From CAZCBJ01 sp964496705 (GTDB lineage: Bacteria; Chloroflexota; Anaerolineae; Anaerolineales; Anaerolineaceae), in the NCBI GenBank assembly GCA_964496705.1, contig CAZCBJ010000104.1:1-12599 (forward strand): DNA of 12,599 nt, in the 5' to 3' direction. Positions 1-7,352 of this stretch are shown here, piece by piece. The notes under the pieces were generated by a model. The model did no database searches. It saw only the letters and a list, made by a program, of their open reading frames with translations, and had not been told where the DNA came from. Made by a program: the position numbers and the translations under genes. Every line of letters starts with the position of its first letter. Positions within the stretch are counted from its first letter, which is position 1.

Positions 1-1014
1 GTCCAAATCAACGGTGCAGGCGCCACCTTCCCACTGCCGGTCTATACCGAATGGACTTTCGCCTACACTTATGTGGACCCCTCAGTGGCGATCAATTACC
101 AGGGTATCGGTTCCGGTGGCGGCAAGAAGGGCATCATCGATAACACCATTGATTTTGCCGGTTCTGACTCACTTGTGAAAGACGAAGAATACGAAGCCGG
201 CAAGGACTTGCAGATGTATCCCATGCTGGCCGGGGCTGTTGTGCCCGTCTACAACATCAAATGGGAAAACACAGACAAAGCCCCCTCTGTCACCCTGATC
301 CTCGACCGCCAGACCCTGGTGGATATCTACAATGCCAAGATCACCAAGTGGAATGATCCAGCGATTGTTGCCCTCAATCCAGAAATCAAGGATTTCCTCC
401 CCAATGCTGCCATCACCGTGGCGCACCGCTCGGATGGTTCTGGAACCACCGAAATATTCACCAAGTCGTTGACCGCCTTTAGCCCGGATTGGACCGCTGG
501 CGGCGCCTCGGCAGTTGAATGGCCAGTTGACAAAGCCGGTAACGGTGTGGGCGGCAAAGGAAATCCCGGTGTAGCCGGTGTGGTGCTCAACACCCCCAAT
601 TCGATTGGCTACGTCGAGCTCTCCTATGCTAAATCAAACGGCATGCCCTTTGCGCGAATGGTCAACAAAGCTGGTAACGTGGTTGAAGCCAACGCCGACA
701 GCCTGGCTTCTGCAATGAGCGACTTTGCTGGGTCATTCAACGATAAACTCACCGCCACCATTGTCGATGCCCCCGGAGCTGGCTCCTGGCCAATAACTGG
801 CTACACCTATCTCATTCTGCATACCACCAGCATGACCGACTGCCTCAAAGCTCAGAAACTCCTCGAATACATCCAATGGACCCTGACCGATCCAGGTGCG
901 GCTGACCGCGCTTCTACTCTCGGATATTCCGTGCTCCCCGCTGATGTCCAAAAGATTGTTCTCGAAAAACTCAGCGAAGTGACCTGCAATGGTCAGCCAG
1001 TGATCAAGGATTAA
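1..1014 (+). CDS. pstS: PstS phosphate-binding protein of the ABC phosphate transporter (5' partial)
   Basis: This is the extracytoplasmic phosphate-binding subunit that captures inorganic phosphate and delivers it to PstCA. The reading frame is open from base 1, so the start codon and signal peptide lie upstream; 337 residues are visible. The first visible residues, INGAGATFPLPVYTEW, are the hallmark N-terminal strand of mature PstS. The anion-binding loops are present: GIGSGGGKKG near residues 36-45, FAGSD near 52-56 and HRSDGSGTT near 142-150. The usual C-terminal pattern (YLILHTT, then GYSVLP near 308-313) follows, ending in TAA. A GTG at 73 could be read as a start but would remove the conserved N-terminus. 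The gene is followed by a strong hairpin and then pstC. Family assignment is very secure; the lipoprotein or Sec status cannot be seen. Confidence 0.96.
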   Translation, partial: VQINGAGATFPLPVYTEWTFAYTYVDPSVAINYQGIGSGGGKKGIIDNTIDFAGSDSLVKDEEYEAGKDLQMYPMLAGAVVPVYNIKWENTDKAPSVTLILDRQTLVDIYNAKITKWNDPAIVALNPEIKDFLPNAAITVAHRSDGSGTTEIFTKSLTAFSPDWTAGGASAVEWPVDKAGNGVGGKGNPGVAGVVLNTPNSIGYVELSYAKSNGMPFARMVNKAGNVVEANADSLASAMSDFAGSFNDKLTATIVDAPGAGSWPITGYTYLILHTTSMTDCLKAQKLLEYIQWTLTDPGAADRASTLGYSVLPADVQKIVLEKLSEVTCNGQPVIKD

Positions 1015-1040
1015 ATTACTACCTGACCTGATCCACGAAT

Positions 1041-1084
1041 CGCAAAGAACGCGGAGTGCCCCAATGCGCTCTGCGTTCTTTGCG
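1041..1084 (+). terminator. Intercistronic hairpin between pstS and pstC (attenuator or mRNA stabiliser)
   Basis: A perfect 12-bp inverted repeat, CGCAAAGAACGC at 1041-1052 and GCGTTCTTTGCG at 1073-1084, continues inward with 7 more pairs (two of them G-U) to a 6-base loop at 1060-1065. That makes a stem of about 19 bp. No U-tract follows, so it is not a standard intrinsic terminator. In its place between a binding-protein gene and its permease genes, such a structure would most plausibly protect the pstS 3' end or partly attenuate read-through, raising PstS over PstCAB. The structure is read directly; the role is inferred. Confidence 0.75.
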
Positions 1085-1106
1085 GCAGAACAACAGGAAA
1101 TGATGC

Positions 1107-2108
1107 ATGGAAAAAAAACCTTCTGTAGCAAGCGCCTGGAAAACAAAACTTCAGCGGTTATTCAAACATGGGGATAATCCTTGGCAGGGAACCCTGATCA
1201 GTATTTCCGCACTCACAGTCTTGCTTACCATCGCTATCGGATGGATGCTCTGGAATTCGACCCACCAGGCGCGGGCATCCTATGGCTGGGAATTCATCCT
1301 GCCGACCGCAGATTCCAGGTGGGACCCGGTTGGCGAAAATTTTCATGCCTGGCCGTTCATATATGGGACGTTAATTACCTCACTGGTGGCGATAGCTCTT
1401 GCTTTACCACTTAGTGTGGGCATAGCCATCTTTTTATCTGAATTATGTCCACCTTGGCTGCGCCTGCCACTCGGTATTTTGATCGAATTATTGGCAGCCA
1501 TTCCAAGCGTCGTATATGGTCTATGGGGTATTTTTGTCTTCTTGCCTAGTTTGGTCAGCTCTTTAGGAGCCTTTTTACAGAATTTCATGGCCAAAATTCC
1601 GTTGATCAATGTGTTGTTTGCTGGCCCCATGCCGGTTAGTGGCGCCAGCCGGCTGGCAGCCAGTTTGATCCTGACCATCATGATCATCCCCACCATTTCT
1701 GCGGTTACGCGGGATGTCTTTCAAGCAATACCTCGCTCGCAGCGTGAGGCATCCCTTGCGCTTGGCGCCACCCAATGGGAAACCATTTGGAAAGTCCTGA
1801 TCCCTTATGGCGTATCAGGCATATTAGGCGCGGTCATTCTGGGCCTCGGACGCGCCTTGGGTGAGACAATGGCGGTAACCATGGTGATTGGCAACAGCAT
1901 TGAAGGCTCTCTCTCATTGTTGCGGCCAGGGTATACGATGTCCAGCATTATTGCCAATGAATTTGCTGAAGCTGTCAGCATCCTCCATTCAGAAGCGTTA
2001 ATTGAAATAGCTCTGGTACTTTTTGCTTTCACCTTAATCCTAAATATCATCGCCCGCATATTAGTCTGGCGTGTCGCCAGACGGGTGCCCCAGGAGGCGC
2101 GCGCATGA
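1107..2108 (+). CDS. pstC: PstC phosphate ABC transporter permease
   Basis: This is one of the two inner-membrane subunits forming the phosphate channel of PstSCAB. Its 333 residues are normal for the family. A cytoplasmic N-terminus of about 28 residues leads into a first helix (about 29-49), a periplasmic loop, and further hydrophobic segments near 84-108, 119-148, 183-203, 235-260 and 299-320. The MetI-like permease signature that docks on PstB is clear at residues 211-256: REASLALGATQWE, then GLGRALGETMAVTM. The ATG at 1107 has a purine-rich CAGGAAA just upstream, and the closer ATG at 1103 is out of frame. The stop overlaps the pstA start as ATGA, implying translational coupling. PstC rather than PstA is indicated by gene order and the RALGETMAVT motif. 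Confidence 0.96.
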   Translation: MEKKPSVASAWKTKLQRLFKHGDNPWQGTLISISALTVLLTIAIGWMLWNSTHQARASYGWEFILPTADSRWDPVGENFHAWPFIYGTLITSLVAIALALPLSVGIAIFLSELCPPWLRLPLGILIELLAAIPSVVYGLWGIFVFLPSLVSSLGAFLQNFMAKIPLINVLFAGPMPVSGASRLAASLILTIMIIPTISAVTRDVFQAIPRSQREASLALGATQWETIWKVLIPYGVSGILGAVILGLGRALGETMAVTMVIGNSIEGSLSLLRPGYTMSSIIANEFAEAVSILHSEALIEIALVLFAFTLILNIIARILVWRVARRVPQEARA

Positions 2109-3043
2109 CCGAATACAACAACCCCCAATTAAAAATTATTTTCCGCATAGATTCACGGCAAGGGTATACGCGCAGGAAAGTGGCTAACATATTGATGCTG
2201 TTGATCACCGGCGCTTTTACCTTACTGGCACTCATTCCTCTCTTCTGGATCATCGGCTACGTGTCCATCAAGGGTGGACAGTATCTTAACCTGGATTTTT
2301 TTACCCAATTGCCCAGACCCATCGGCATGCCGGGCGGCGGAGTGCTGCATGCCATTCAGGGAACCATGATCCTGTCTTTGATTGCAGCAGTTCTGGCCAT
2401 TCCTCCAGGTATTTTGGCCGCTTTTTATGTCGCCTATAATCCCAATACCCCCCTTGGATTTGCAGTGCGTTTTAGCACCGATGTCTTATCGGGTGTTCCT
2501 TCAATTGTGGTCGGCATTTTTTGTTATGCAGCTATTGTGAAACCTGCCGGTCATTTTTCAGCGCTGGCGGGTGGTATTGCGCTGGCAATCTTGATGTTAC
2601 CGATCATCATCCGCACCACTGAAGAAATGATTAAGCTGGTGCCTAATAATTTACGCGAAGGTTCACTTGCCCTGGGCGCCCCCGAATGGAAGACCTCTCT
2701 CAAGGTGACTCTGCCGGCGGCTTTGAGTGGTGTGGTGACAGGCTGCCTGCTGGCCCTTGCGCGCGCTTCCGGCGAGACTGCGCCTTTATTGTTCACCGCC
2801 CTGGGAAATGACCGCTTCCATTTGACCCAATTGATGACTGGACGAGGTTTTTTCCCTGCTCTCTGGAATGTACTGCAACAACCGGTGGACTCGTTGCCGC
2901 TCACTCTGTTCAAATATACACAACAACCTTCGATTGAGCGAATCAATCAATCCTGGACAGTTGCTTTGGTGCTTCTAATTTTGGTGCTTTCCATCAACCT
3001 GATCTCCAGAGTGATCGTGCATTTGCGCATTTCGCGTCAGTAA
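2105..3043 (+). CDS. pstA: PstA phosphate ABC transporter permease
   Basis: This is the second membrane subunit of the phosphate importer, pairing with PstC. It has 312 residues with a first transmembrane helix near 27-50 and others near 83-110, 127-147, 153-170, 203-225 and 285-307. The conserved PstA pieces are visible: GGGVLHAIQGT (78-88), VLSGVPSIVVGIF (127-139), and the EAA loop REGSLALGAPEWKTSLKVTLP (184-204) followed by RASGETAPLLFTA (220-232), the PstA version of the permease motif. The ATG at 2105 overlaps the pstC stop by four bases; CAGGAGG at 2091-2097 is a strong ribosome binding site. A 48-base gap separates it from pstB. Confidence 0.96.
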   Translation: MTEYNNPQLKIIFRIDSRQGYTRRKVANILMLLITGAFTLLALIPLFWIIGYVSIKGGQYLNLDFFTQLPRPIGMPGGGVLHAIQGTMILSLIAAVLAIPPGILAAFYVAYNPNTPLGFAVRFSTDVLSGVPSIVVGIFCYAAIVKPAGHFSALAGGIALAILMLPIIIRTTEEMIKLVPNNLREGSLALGAPEWKTSLKVTLPAALSGVVTGCLLALARASGETAPLLFTALGNDRFHLTQLMTGRGFFPALWNVLQQPVDSLPLTLFKYTQQPSIERINQSWTVALVLLILVLSINLISRVIVHLRISRQ

Positions 3044-3091
3044 GAAACAATTTTTTGATGTTATACTAAAAGGCAGAAGACTAGGTAACCC

Positions 3092-3970
3092 ATGAGTGAA
3101 ATTTCATCCCTGTCCATTGGCACGAACATTCCTGTATCAACCGCATTACCCGGTATTGCTGTCCATCCAGACACCGCCAGCACAACCTCCGGCGAATTGG
3201 CTGAAGTTAAAATGCGCGCGGTGAATATGGATTTTTATTACGGTAATTTCCGCGCTCTGACCAACATCAACCTGGACATCCAGGCCCATAAAATCACTGC
3301 CATCATCGGCCCATCCGGGTGCGGAAAATCCACTTTTCTGCGCTCGCTGAATCGGATGACAGACCTGACGCCTAAAGCCAGGGTGGAAGGCGAAATCTTG
3401 CTGGACGGTGAAAACATTTACGCTCACGGCGTGGACGTGGTGAATGTGCGGCGCAGAGTGGGCATGGTCTTTCAGCGGCCCAACCCGTTCCCGATGAGCA
3501 TTTTCGACAACGTTGCCTACGGACCGCGTCTATACGGGATCAATAAGAAATCTGAATTGGTGGAAATTGTAGAGCAAAGTCTTCGATCAGCAGCACTCTG
3601 GGATGAAGTCAAAGATAAGCTCAACAACTCCGGCATGTCCATCTCAGGCGGGCAGCAGCAACGGCTGTGCATCGCGCGCGCACTGGCTGTGGAGCCGGAT
3701 GTCATCTTGATGGATGAGCCGGCTTCTGCATTAGATCCAATATCCACATTGAAAATTGAAGATTTAATGCAGAACCTCAAAGCCAATTACACCATCGTGA
3801 TTGTCACCCACAACATGCAGCAAGCATCCCGGGTTTCTGATTTCACCGCGTTTATGATGATTGACGAGAATCGAGCTGGAAATGTGGTTGAATTTGATAC
3901 GACGATCAAGATTTTCACCAATCCAAAGAATAAACAGACTGAAGAGTACGTCACCGGTCGTTTTGGTTAG
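3092..3970 (+). CDS. pstB: PstB phosphate ABC transporter ATP-binding protein
   Basis: This cytoplasmic ATPase hydrolyses ATP to drive phosphate import through PstCA. All nucleotide-binding motifs are intact: Walker A GPSGCGKST (73-81), Q-loop FQRPNPFPMSI (127-137), ABC signature SISGGQQQR (183-191), Walker B VILMDEP (204-210) followed by ASALDP, and H-loop His240. NPFPMSI and the C-terminal TNPKNKQTEEYVTGRFG are typical of PstB. At 292 residues it carries about 40 more N-terminal residues than the usual PstB of about 250-260. That extension is Ser/Thr-rich and not recognised. The ATG at 3092 has only a weak ribosome binding site (TAGG). An in-frame ATG at 3212 would give a family-length protein, so the start is less certain than the function. 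Confidence 0.95.
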   Translation: MSEISSLSIGTNIPVSTALPGIAVHPDTASTTSGELAEVKMRAVNMDFYYGNFRALTNINLDIQAHKITAIIGPSGCGKSTFLRSLNRMTDLTPKARVEGEILLDGENIYAHGVDVVNVRRRVGMVFQRPNPFPMSIFDNVAYGPRLYGINKKSELVEIVEQSLRSAALWDEVKDKLNNSGMSISGGQQQRLCIARALAVEPDVILMDEPASALDPISTLKIEDLMQNLKANYTIVIVTHNMQQASRVSDFTAFMMIDENRAGNVVEFDTTIKIFTNPKNKQTEEYVTGRFG

Positions 3971-3994
3971 CCTTAACCTTAATCGAGAAATCAC

Positions 3995-4675
3995 ATGACA
4001 CGTGAATCTTACACCCGACACTTGCATCAGCTACAGGATGAAATATTGCTTCTGGGCAGCATGGTTGAACAAGCCACATTGAAGTCTATTAGCGCTCTCC
4101 GAGAACGTGATATTGCGGCTGCGGAGCAGTTGATTGAAAATGACAATCGCATCAATGAAAAAAGATTTGCGCTTGAAAATGCCATCCTCATCCTGATTGC
4201 CACACAGCAACCGATGGCAAAAGACCTGCGCATACTGGCTGCCATGTTGGAAATCAACACCGAGCTGGAACGAATGGGCGACTACGCCAAAGGCAACGCA
4301 AAAGTAGTCATTCGCCTGGGAAATGCCGACATCCCCATTCCCATGCGCGATATTGAACAGATGGCTGATATGGCCGTCAGCATGCTGCACCGGGCAATTT
4401 CAACTTTTATCAATGAGGACGCCTCTCAGGCGTACCGCATCCCCGCCGAAGATGATCTGGTTGACGATATATATCATAAATGTTATCGCTTCATCACTGC
4501 CTCGATGATTGCCAATCCACAAATCATCGACCATGCCAACCTTCTATTGTGGGTGATCCATAATTTGGAACGAATGGCAGACCGGGTGACCAACATCTGC
4601 GAACGAACCGTGTTTATCGCCACAGGTGAGCTGATCGAAATGGACACCAGTGACGATGAGGACACCGAATCATGA
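3995..4675 (+). CDS. phoU: PhoU phosphate-signalling regulator
   Basis: PhoU is a peripheral regulator that links the activity of the Pst transporter to the phosphate-sensing histidine kinase and restrains phosphate uptake. The 226-residue all-helical protein shows the two PhoU repeats. Each carries the metal-binding type helix motif: ELERMGDYAKGNAK at 90-103 and NLERMADRVTNICERTVF at 190-207. The N-terminal YTRHLHQLQDEI and the QPMAKDLRI segment (72-80) are also typical. It begins 24 bases after pstB with a modest GAGA ribosome binding site. It ends in an acidic tail (TSDDEDTES) and is followed within about 10 bases by a terminator, so it closes the pst operon. No PhoR/PhoB pair lies in the window. 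Confidence 0.95.
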   Translation: MTRESYTRHLHQLQDEILLLGSMVEQATLKSISALRERDIAAAEQLIENDNRINEKRFALENAILILIATQQPMAKDLRILAAMLEINTELERMGDYAKGNAKVVIRLGNADIPIPMRDIEQMADMAVSMLHRAISTFINEDASQAYRIPAEDDLVDDIYHKCYRFITASMIANPQIIDHANLLLWVIHNLERMADRVTNICERTVFIATGELIEMDTSDDEDTES

Positions 4676-4681
4676 CCACCT

Positions 4682-4718
4682 CTCCCGAAGGCATCTGCCG
4701 GAGGGAGTTTTTCTTGTT
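4682..4718 (+). terminator. Rho-independent terminator of the pst-phoU operon
   Basis: CTCCC at 4682-4686 pairs with GGGAG at 4703-4707. A GAA/GGA internal loop follows, then GGC (4690-4692) with GCC (4697-4699) around an ATCT loop. The stem runs straight into TTTTTCTTGTTT. It starts 6 bases after the phoU stop, an ideal position for ending the pst operon. Confidence 0.75.
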
Positions 4719-4728
4719 TCATCTGCAA

Positions 4729-4737
4729 TGCTATAAT
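4729..4737 (+). promoter_or_regulatory. Extended -10 promoter for the tmk-like/CHAD operon
   Basis: TGCTATAAT is a perfect extended -10 element (TGn plus TATAAT at 4732-4737). No good -35 hexamer stands 17 bases upstream, where the terminator T-tract lies; an extended -10 can work without one. Transcription would begin near 4744, leaving a short leader of about 20 bases before the first Tmk-like gene. Confidence 0.6.
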
Positions 4738-4765
4738 TCAACTAAATGTTCAGGTGAAAGGGGTT

Positions 4766-5506
4766 ATGGTGTTAAAATCTGGCGATCACAAAGGTAAATT
4801 AATCATTGTGGAAGGAATCGATGGTAGTGGAAAATCCACTCAAATTGATCTCCTTCATAAGTGGCTGCAAGCTCACGGCAGGTCGGTGTATTTCACCGAA
4901 TGGAATTCATCTATTCTGGTAAAAAGCACAACCAAGCTGGGCAAAGTGGAAAAGATGTTCACCCCCACCACTTTCAGTCTGCTCCAGGCAACCGATTTTG
5001 CAGACCGTTGGGAAAATTATATTCTACCGCTATTAAAAGCAGGTGTCATCGTTCTGGCAGACCGCTACGCTTTTACAGCCTTTGCCCGGGATGTCGCCAG
5101 GGGTGTTGACCGAACTTGGGTGAGAAATTTGTATTCGTTTGCCGTCCAACCTGACCTGGCATTTTACTTCAGGGTCCCGTTGGACACTGCCGTGGAACGA
5201 ATCCTTTCCGGGCGTCCCAAACTAAAATTTTACGAAGCCGGCATGGACCTGGGGTTATCAGATAACAAGATCACCAGCTTCAGGCTCTTCCAACAACGCA
5301 TCATTGATGAATATGAAAGCATGGTGCCGGAGTACAAATTCACCGTCATTGATGGAACCCTACCGGTGGAAAAACAACAAAAAATGATCCGCCAAACTGT
5401 TCGTAAAGTCCTAAAAGGATGGCAAGGATTGCCCAATCCTTTGGTTCCTTTGCGAGTCCACCGCAAGAAAATCCGCATCCCTCAGGAACAGGAGGTCCGG
5501 CCATGA
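4766..5506 (+). CDS. Thymidylate-kinase-like P-loop kinase, first of a tandem pair
   Basis: This is a P-loop NMP-kinase fold protein of the thymidylate kinase family. From the chosen start it has 246 residues: intact Walker A GIDGSGKST (17-25), ATDFADR (75-81), DRY (99-101), a PDLAFYFRVPLD strand (129-140) and a LID-like stretch SGRPKLKFYEAGMD (148-161). True dTMP kinases carry a REP-type motif after strand 2; here that position reads FTEWNSS. The motif containing the DRY also differs from the usual one (DRYAFTAFARDVARG). The substrate may therefore not be dTMP. A basic tail follows residue 220. The start is ATG 4766 behind AAAGGGG; the spacing is short, so GTG 4769 is an alternative, while GTG 4754 has no ribosome binding site. 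It is coupled by ATGA to the next gene. Confidence 0.8.
   Translation: MVLKSGDHKGKLIIVEGIDGSGKSTQIDLLHKWLQAHGRSVYFTEWNSSILVKSTTKLGKVEKMFTPTTFSLLQATDFADRWENYILPLLKAGVIVLADRYAFTAFARDVARGVDRTWVRNLYSFAVQPDLAFYFRVPLDTAVERILSGRPKLKFYEAGMDLGLSDNKITSFRLFQQRIIDEYESMVPEYKFTVIDGTLPVEKQQKMIRQTVRKVLKGWQGLPNPLVPLRVHRKKIRIPQEQEVRP
5490..5496 (+). promoter_or_regulatory. Ribosome binding site that fixes the start of the second Tmk-like gene
   Basis: AGGAGGT stands 6 bases before ATG 5503, which itself overlaps the preceding stop as ATGA. This near-ideal Shine-Dalgarno sequence favours 5503 over longer in-frame starts such as 5419, which would overlap the upstream gene by almost 90 bases. Confidence 0.8.
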
Positions 5507-6207
5507 AGGAAGTTGAATTCTACGGAGCCGGTTTTCCTTACCGTTCTCTGGAGGATATGCCCGGAAAATTGATCGTTTTGGAAGGCACCGATGGTGTCGG
5601 CCGATCCACCCAGGTTCAATTATTGCGCCGCTGGCTCGAAGACGAAGGCTATGGCGTATCTGATACCGGTCTTCGTCGTTCTCCGCTTTGCCAGCCCGGC
5701 TTGGATGCTGCCAAACAAGGTCACACCATGGGTCCGCTGGCGATGAGTCTTTTCTATGCAACCGATTTTGCCGACCGGTTGGAAAATCAAATCATCCCGG
5801 TGATGAAAGCCGGTTTCATTGTGCTGTCTGATCGCTATTTTTACTCTTTGGTTGCCCGCGATATTGTCCGCGGTCTGAACCCCGAATGGGCATACAAAAT
5901 ATATGGTTTTGCCCCCAAACCTGACCTCGTCATCTATCTCCGCGCTGATGTTTCCACACTGGTTTCCCGTATCGTGCATGGACGCGGATTCAATTACTGG
6001 GAGTCTGGGATGGATATCGTCCGTGCATCGAATCTTTTTGATGGCTTCGTCTCGTATCAATCCCAAATCATACAACAATTGGATCGAATGGCTGAACGCT
6101 TTGGATTTCTCACCATTGACGCAAATAATAGCGTGCAGGTAGTCAATGAGAAAATAAGGAATTGTATTCGCGAATTATTCTTGCAGACTGATGATCCGCA
6201 TGAATAA
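5503..6207 (+). CDS. Thymidylate-kinase-like protein with Lys-to-Arg Walker A, second of the pair
   Basis: This paralogue of the preceding protein has 234 residues. The two share the same framework: LIVLEG, the P-loop, ATDFADR.EN..(I/L)P..KAG, DRY, and a PDL strand then E.GMD. Its P-loop is GTDGVGRST (28-36): the invariant Walker A lysine is Arg34, encoded by CGA. Since that lysine contacts the ATP beta and gamma phosphates, catalysis is probably weak or altered and the protein may be a regulatory partner of its neighbour. The region after strand 2 (SDTGLRRSPLCQPG, 53-66) also lacks the REP motif of dTMP kinases. Other Tmk landmarks, including ATDFADR (86-92) and DRY (110-112), are kept, and the frame is clean, so it does not look like a decaying gene. 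The function is unknown. Confidence 0.78.
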   Translation: MKEVEFYGAGFPYRSLEDMPGKLIVLEGTDGVGRSTQVQLLRRWLEDEGYGVSDTGLRRSPLCQPGLDAAKQGHTMGPLAMSLFYATDFADRLENQIIPVMKAGFIVLSDRYFYSLVARDIVRGLNPEWAYKIYGFAPKPDLVIYLRADVSTLVSRIVHGRGFNYWESGMDIVRASNLFDGFVSYQSQIIQQLDRMAERFGFLTIDANNSVQVVNEKIRNCIRELFLQTDDPHE

Positions 6208-6225
6208 CTGAGAGGGTTTTTTACA

Positions 6226-7260
6226 ATGGATTACCCCAACAAACCTGATCATTTCATTTGCTCCTTTGGAGCAAAAGTTCTGGGTAATCACCTGGCTGCC
6301 TTTCAAGCAGAAATTGACGGCGTTCGCAACAGCACCGATATCGAATACATCCACCGCATGCGGGTGGCCACCCGGCGCCTGCGCAGCGCATTGCCCTTGT
6401 TCATTGCTTGTTTCCCGCAGAAAAAGGCAACCCGCTGGATCAAGCACTTCAAGCGCATCACCCAGGCTCTGGGAAATGCGCGTGATACTGACGTTCAAAT
6501 TGGAGCCGTAGACCAGGTGATGGCCGGAGAGAACGACCCGATCCTCGGACCGGGTCTTAAACGGCTGCGTTTGCGCCTGACTCAAAAACGTCAGGGATTG
6601 CAGGAACAGGTCAATACTGCGCTGGAAGACATCCTGACCAGCAACGTGCTGGAAGAGATGAGGGCTTTTTATCAACAGGGACAGACTGACCTGGAGACGG
6701 GTGAGCCATTCTCCTTTACCCTATATCAACTAGGGGCCGGTGCGATTCATGCCCGATTGGAGCAAATGCTTTCCTATGAGCCGTTCATTCACCAACCCGA
6801 GCATGTGGATGAGCTGCATGCGATGCGAATCGCAGCAAAATGGCTGCGGTATACGATGGAAGTGTTCGCGGTGTTGTATCCTGATCAGTTAAAAAAGTCA
6901 ATTACAGCCGTCAAGCTGGCGCAGGAAGCATTGGGGAACATCCACGATTGTGATGTATGGGCTGCCTTCTTGCCGCAATTTATCCAGGAAGAGCGTGACC
7001 GAATGGTTGCCTTCTATGGACACGCCAAACCGCTTAATCCTCTGCTGCCCGGCATCCATTTCTTCCAAAGAGACCGCCTTCAAATCAGACAGGATGAATA
7101 CGCAAGGTTCTTGAAAGAATGGCAGAAATGGTCAAAGAAGGCGCTGTGGGTTGAATTATTGGCAACTGTCAATCAGCCGTTGTTGCGTATCGATCGAATG
7201 TATCCTCCACTGGGGACAATTGGCTATTACGCCCCTGAAGACTTGGATGACAACCGTTGA
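6226..7260 (+). CDS. CHAD domain protein
   Basis: CHAD (conserved histidine alpha-helical domain) proteins are helical and rich in His and basic residues. Members bind inorganic polyphosphate and often sit beside polyphosphate or CYTH-type genes. The 344-residue protein shows both half-repeats: IHRMRVATRRLRSAL (42-56) with ALGNARDTDV (81-90), and LHAMRIAAKWLRYTMEVF (197-214) with ALGNIHDCDVW (235-245). The His and Arg residues of these helices are those expected to line the polyanion groove. No CYTH domain is fused. The ATG at 6226 has AGAGGG 9 bases upstream, and the gene follows the second Tmk-like gene by 18 bases, so it shares that transcript. Polyphosphate binding is family knowledge plus context, not shown here. 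Confidence 0.9.
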   Translation: MDYPNKPDHFICSFGAKVLGNHLAAFQAEIDGVRNSTDIEYIHRMRVATRRLRSALPLFIACFPQKKATRWIKHFKRITQALGNARDTDVQIGAVDQVMAGENDPILGPGLKRLRLRLTQKRQGLQEQVNTALEDILTSNVLEEMRAFYQQGQTDLETGEPFSFTLYQLGAGAIHARLEQMLSYEPFIHQPEHVDELHAMRIAAKWLRYTMEVFAVLYPDQLKKSITAVKLAQEALGNIHDCDVWAAFLPQFIQEERDRMVAFYGHAKPLNPLLPGIHFFQRDRLQIRQDEYARFLKEWQKWSKKALWVELLATVNQPLLRIDRMYPPLGTIGYYAPEDLDDNR

Positions 7261-7352
7261 TTTCCCCAGTTGTAACCCATCATCCCGCATATAAATAATC
7301 AGGGGTAGAATATCGCAATACAGAGCTTCGGGATGCGAGGTAACCAGAGCTG

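Noticed and set aside
73..1014. GTG at 73 as the start of pstS
   Set aside because: The frame is open from base 1 and the preceding 24 codons encode the conserved mature PstS N-terminus, so the gene is simply cut by the window edge.
733..1146. Antisense open frame opposite the end of pstS
   Set aside because: It mirrors the codon pattern of pstS and shows no family motif or ribosome binding site. The same holds for other frames opposite the real genes, such as 8786-9088 and 9437-9892 opposite the M20 gene.
3062..3067. TATACT as a promoter -10 for pstB
   Set aside because: No -35 at a suitable distance and no terminator before it; pstB is most simply read from the pst operon transcript.
4754..4765. 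GTG 4754 as start of the first Tmk-like gene
   Set aside because: No ribosome binding site precedes it, and the purine-rich AAAGGGG lies downstream of it, in front of ATG 4766.
5419..5502. Longer start for the second Tmk-like gene
   Set aside because: It would overlap the previous gene by 88 bases. ATG 5503 has an ideal AGGAGGT site and the ATGA coupling.
5503..6207. Second Tmk-like gene as a pseudogene
   Set aside because: The only lesion is the Walker A Lys-to-Arg change. The frame, length, start signals and other motifs are intact, unlike the moxR relic downstream.
7306..7311. TAGAAT as a promoter -10 for the HD gene
   Set aside because: No -35 hexamer at 16-18 bases and no TGn extension. 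A 92-base gap after CHAD allows either read-through or a promoter, and the sequence does not decide.
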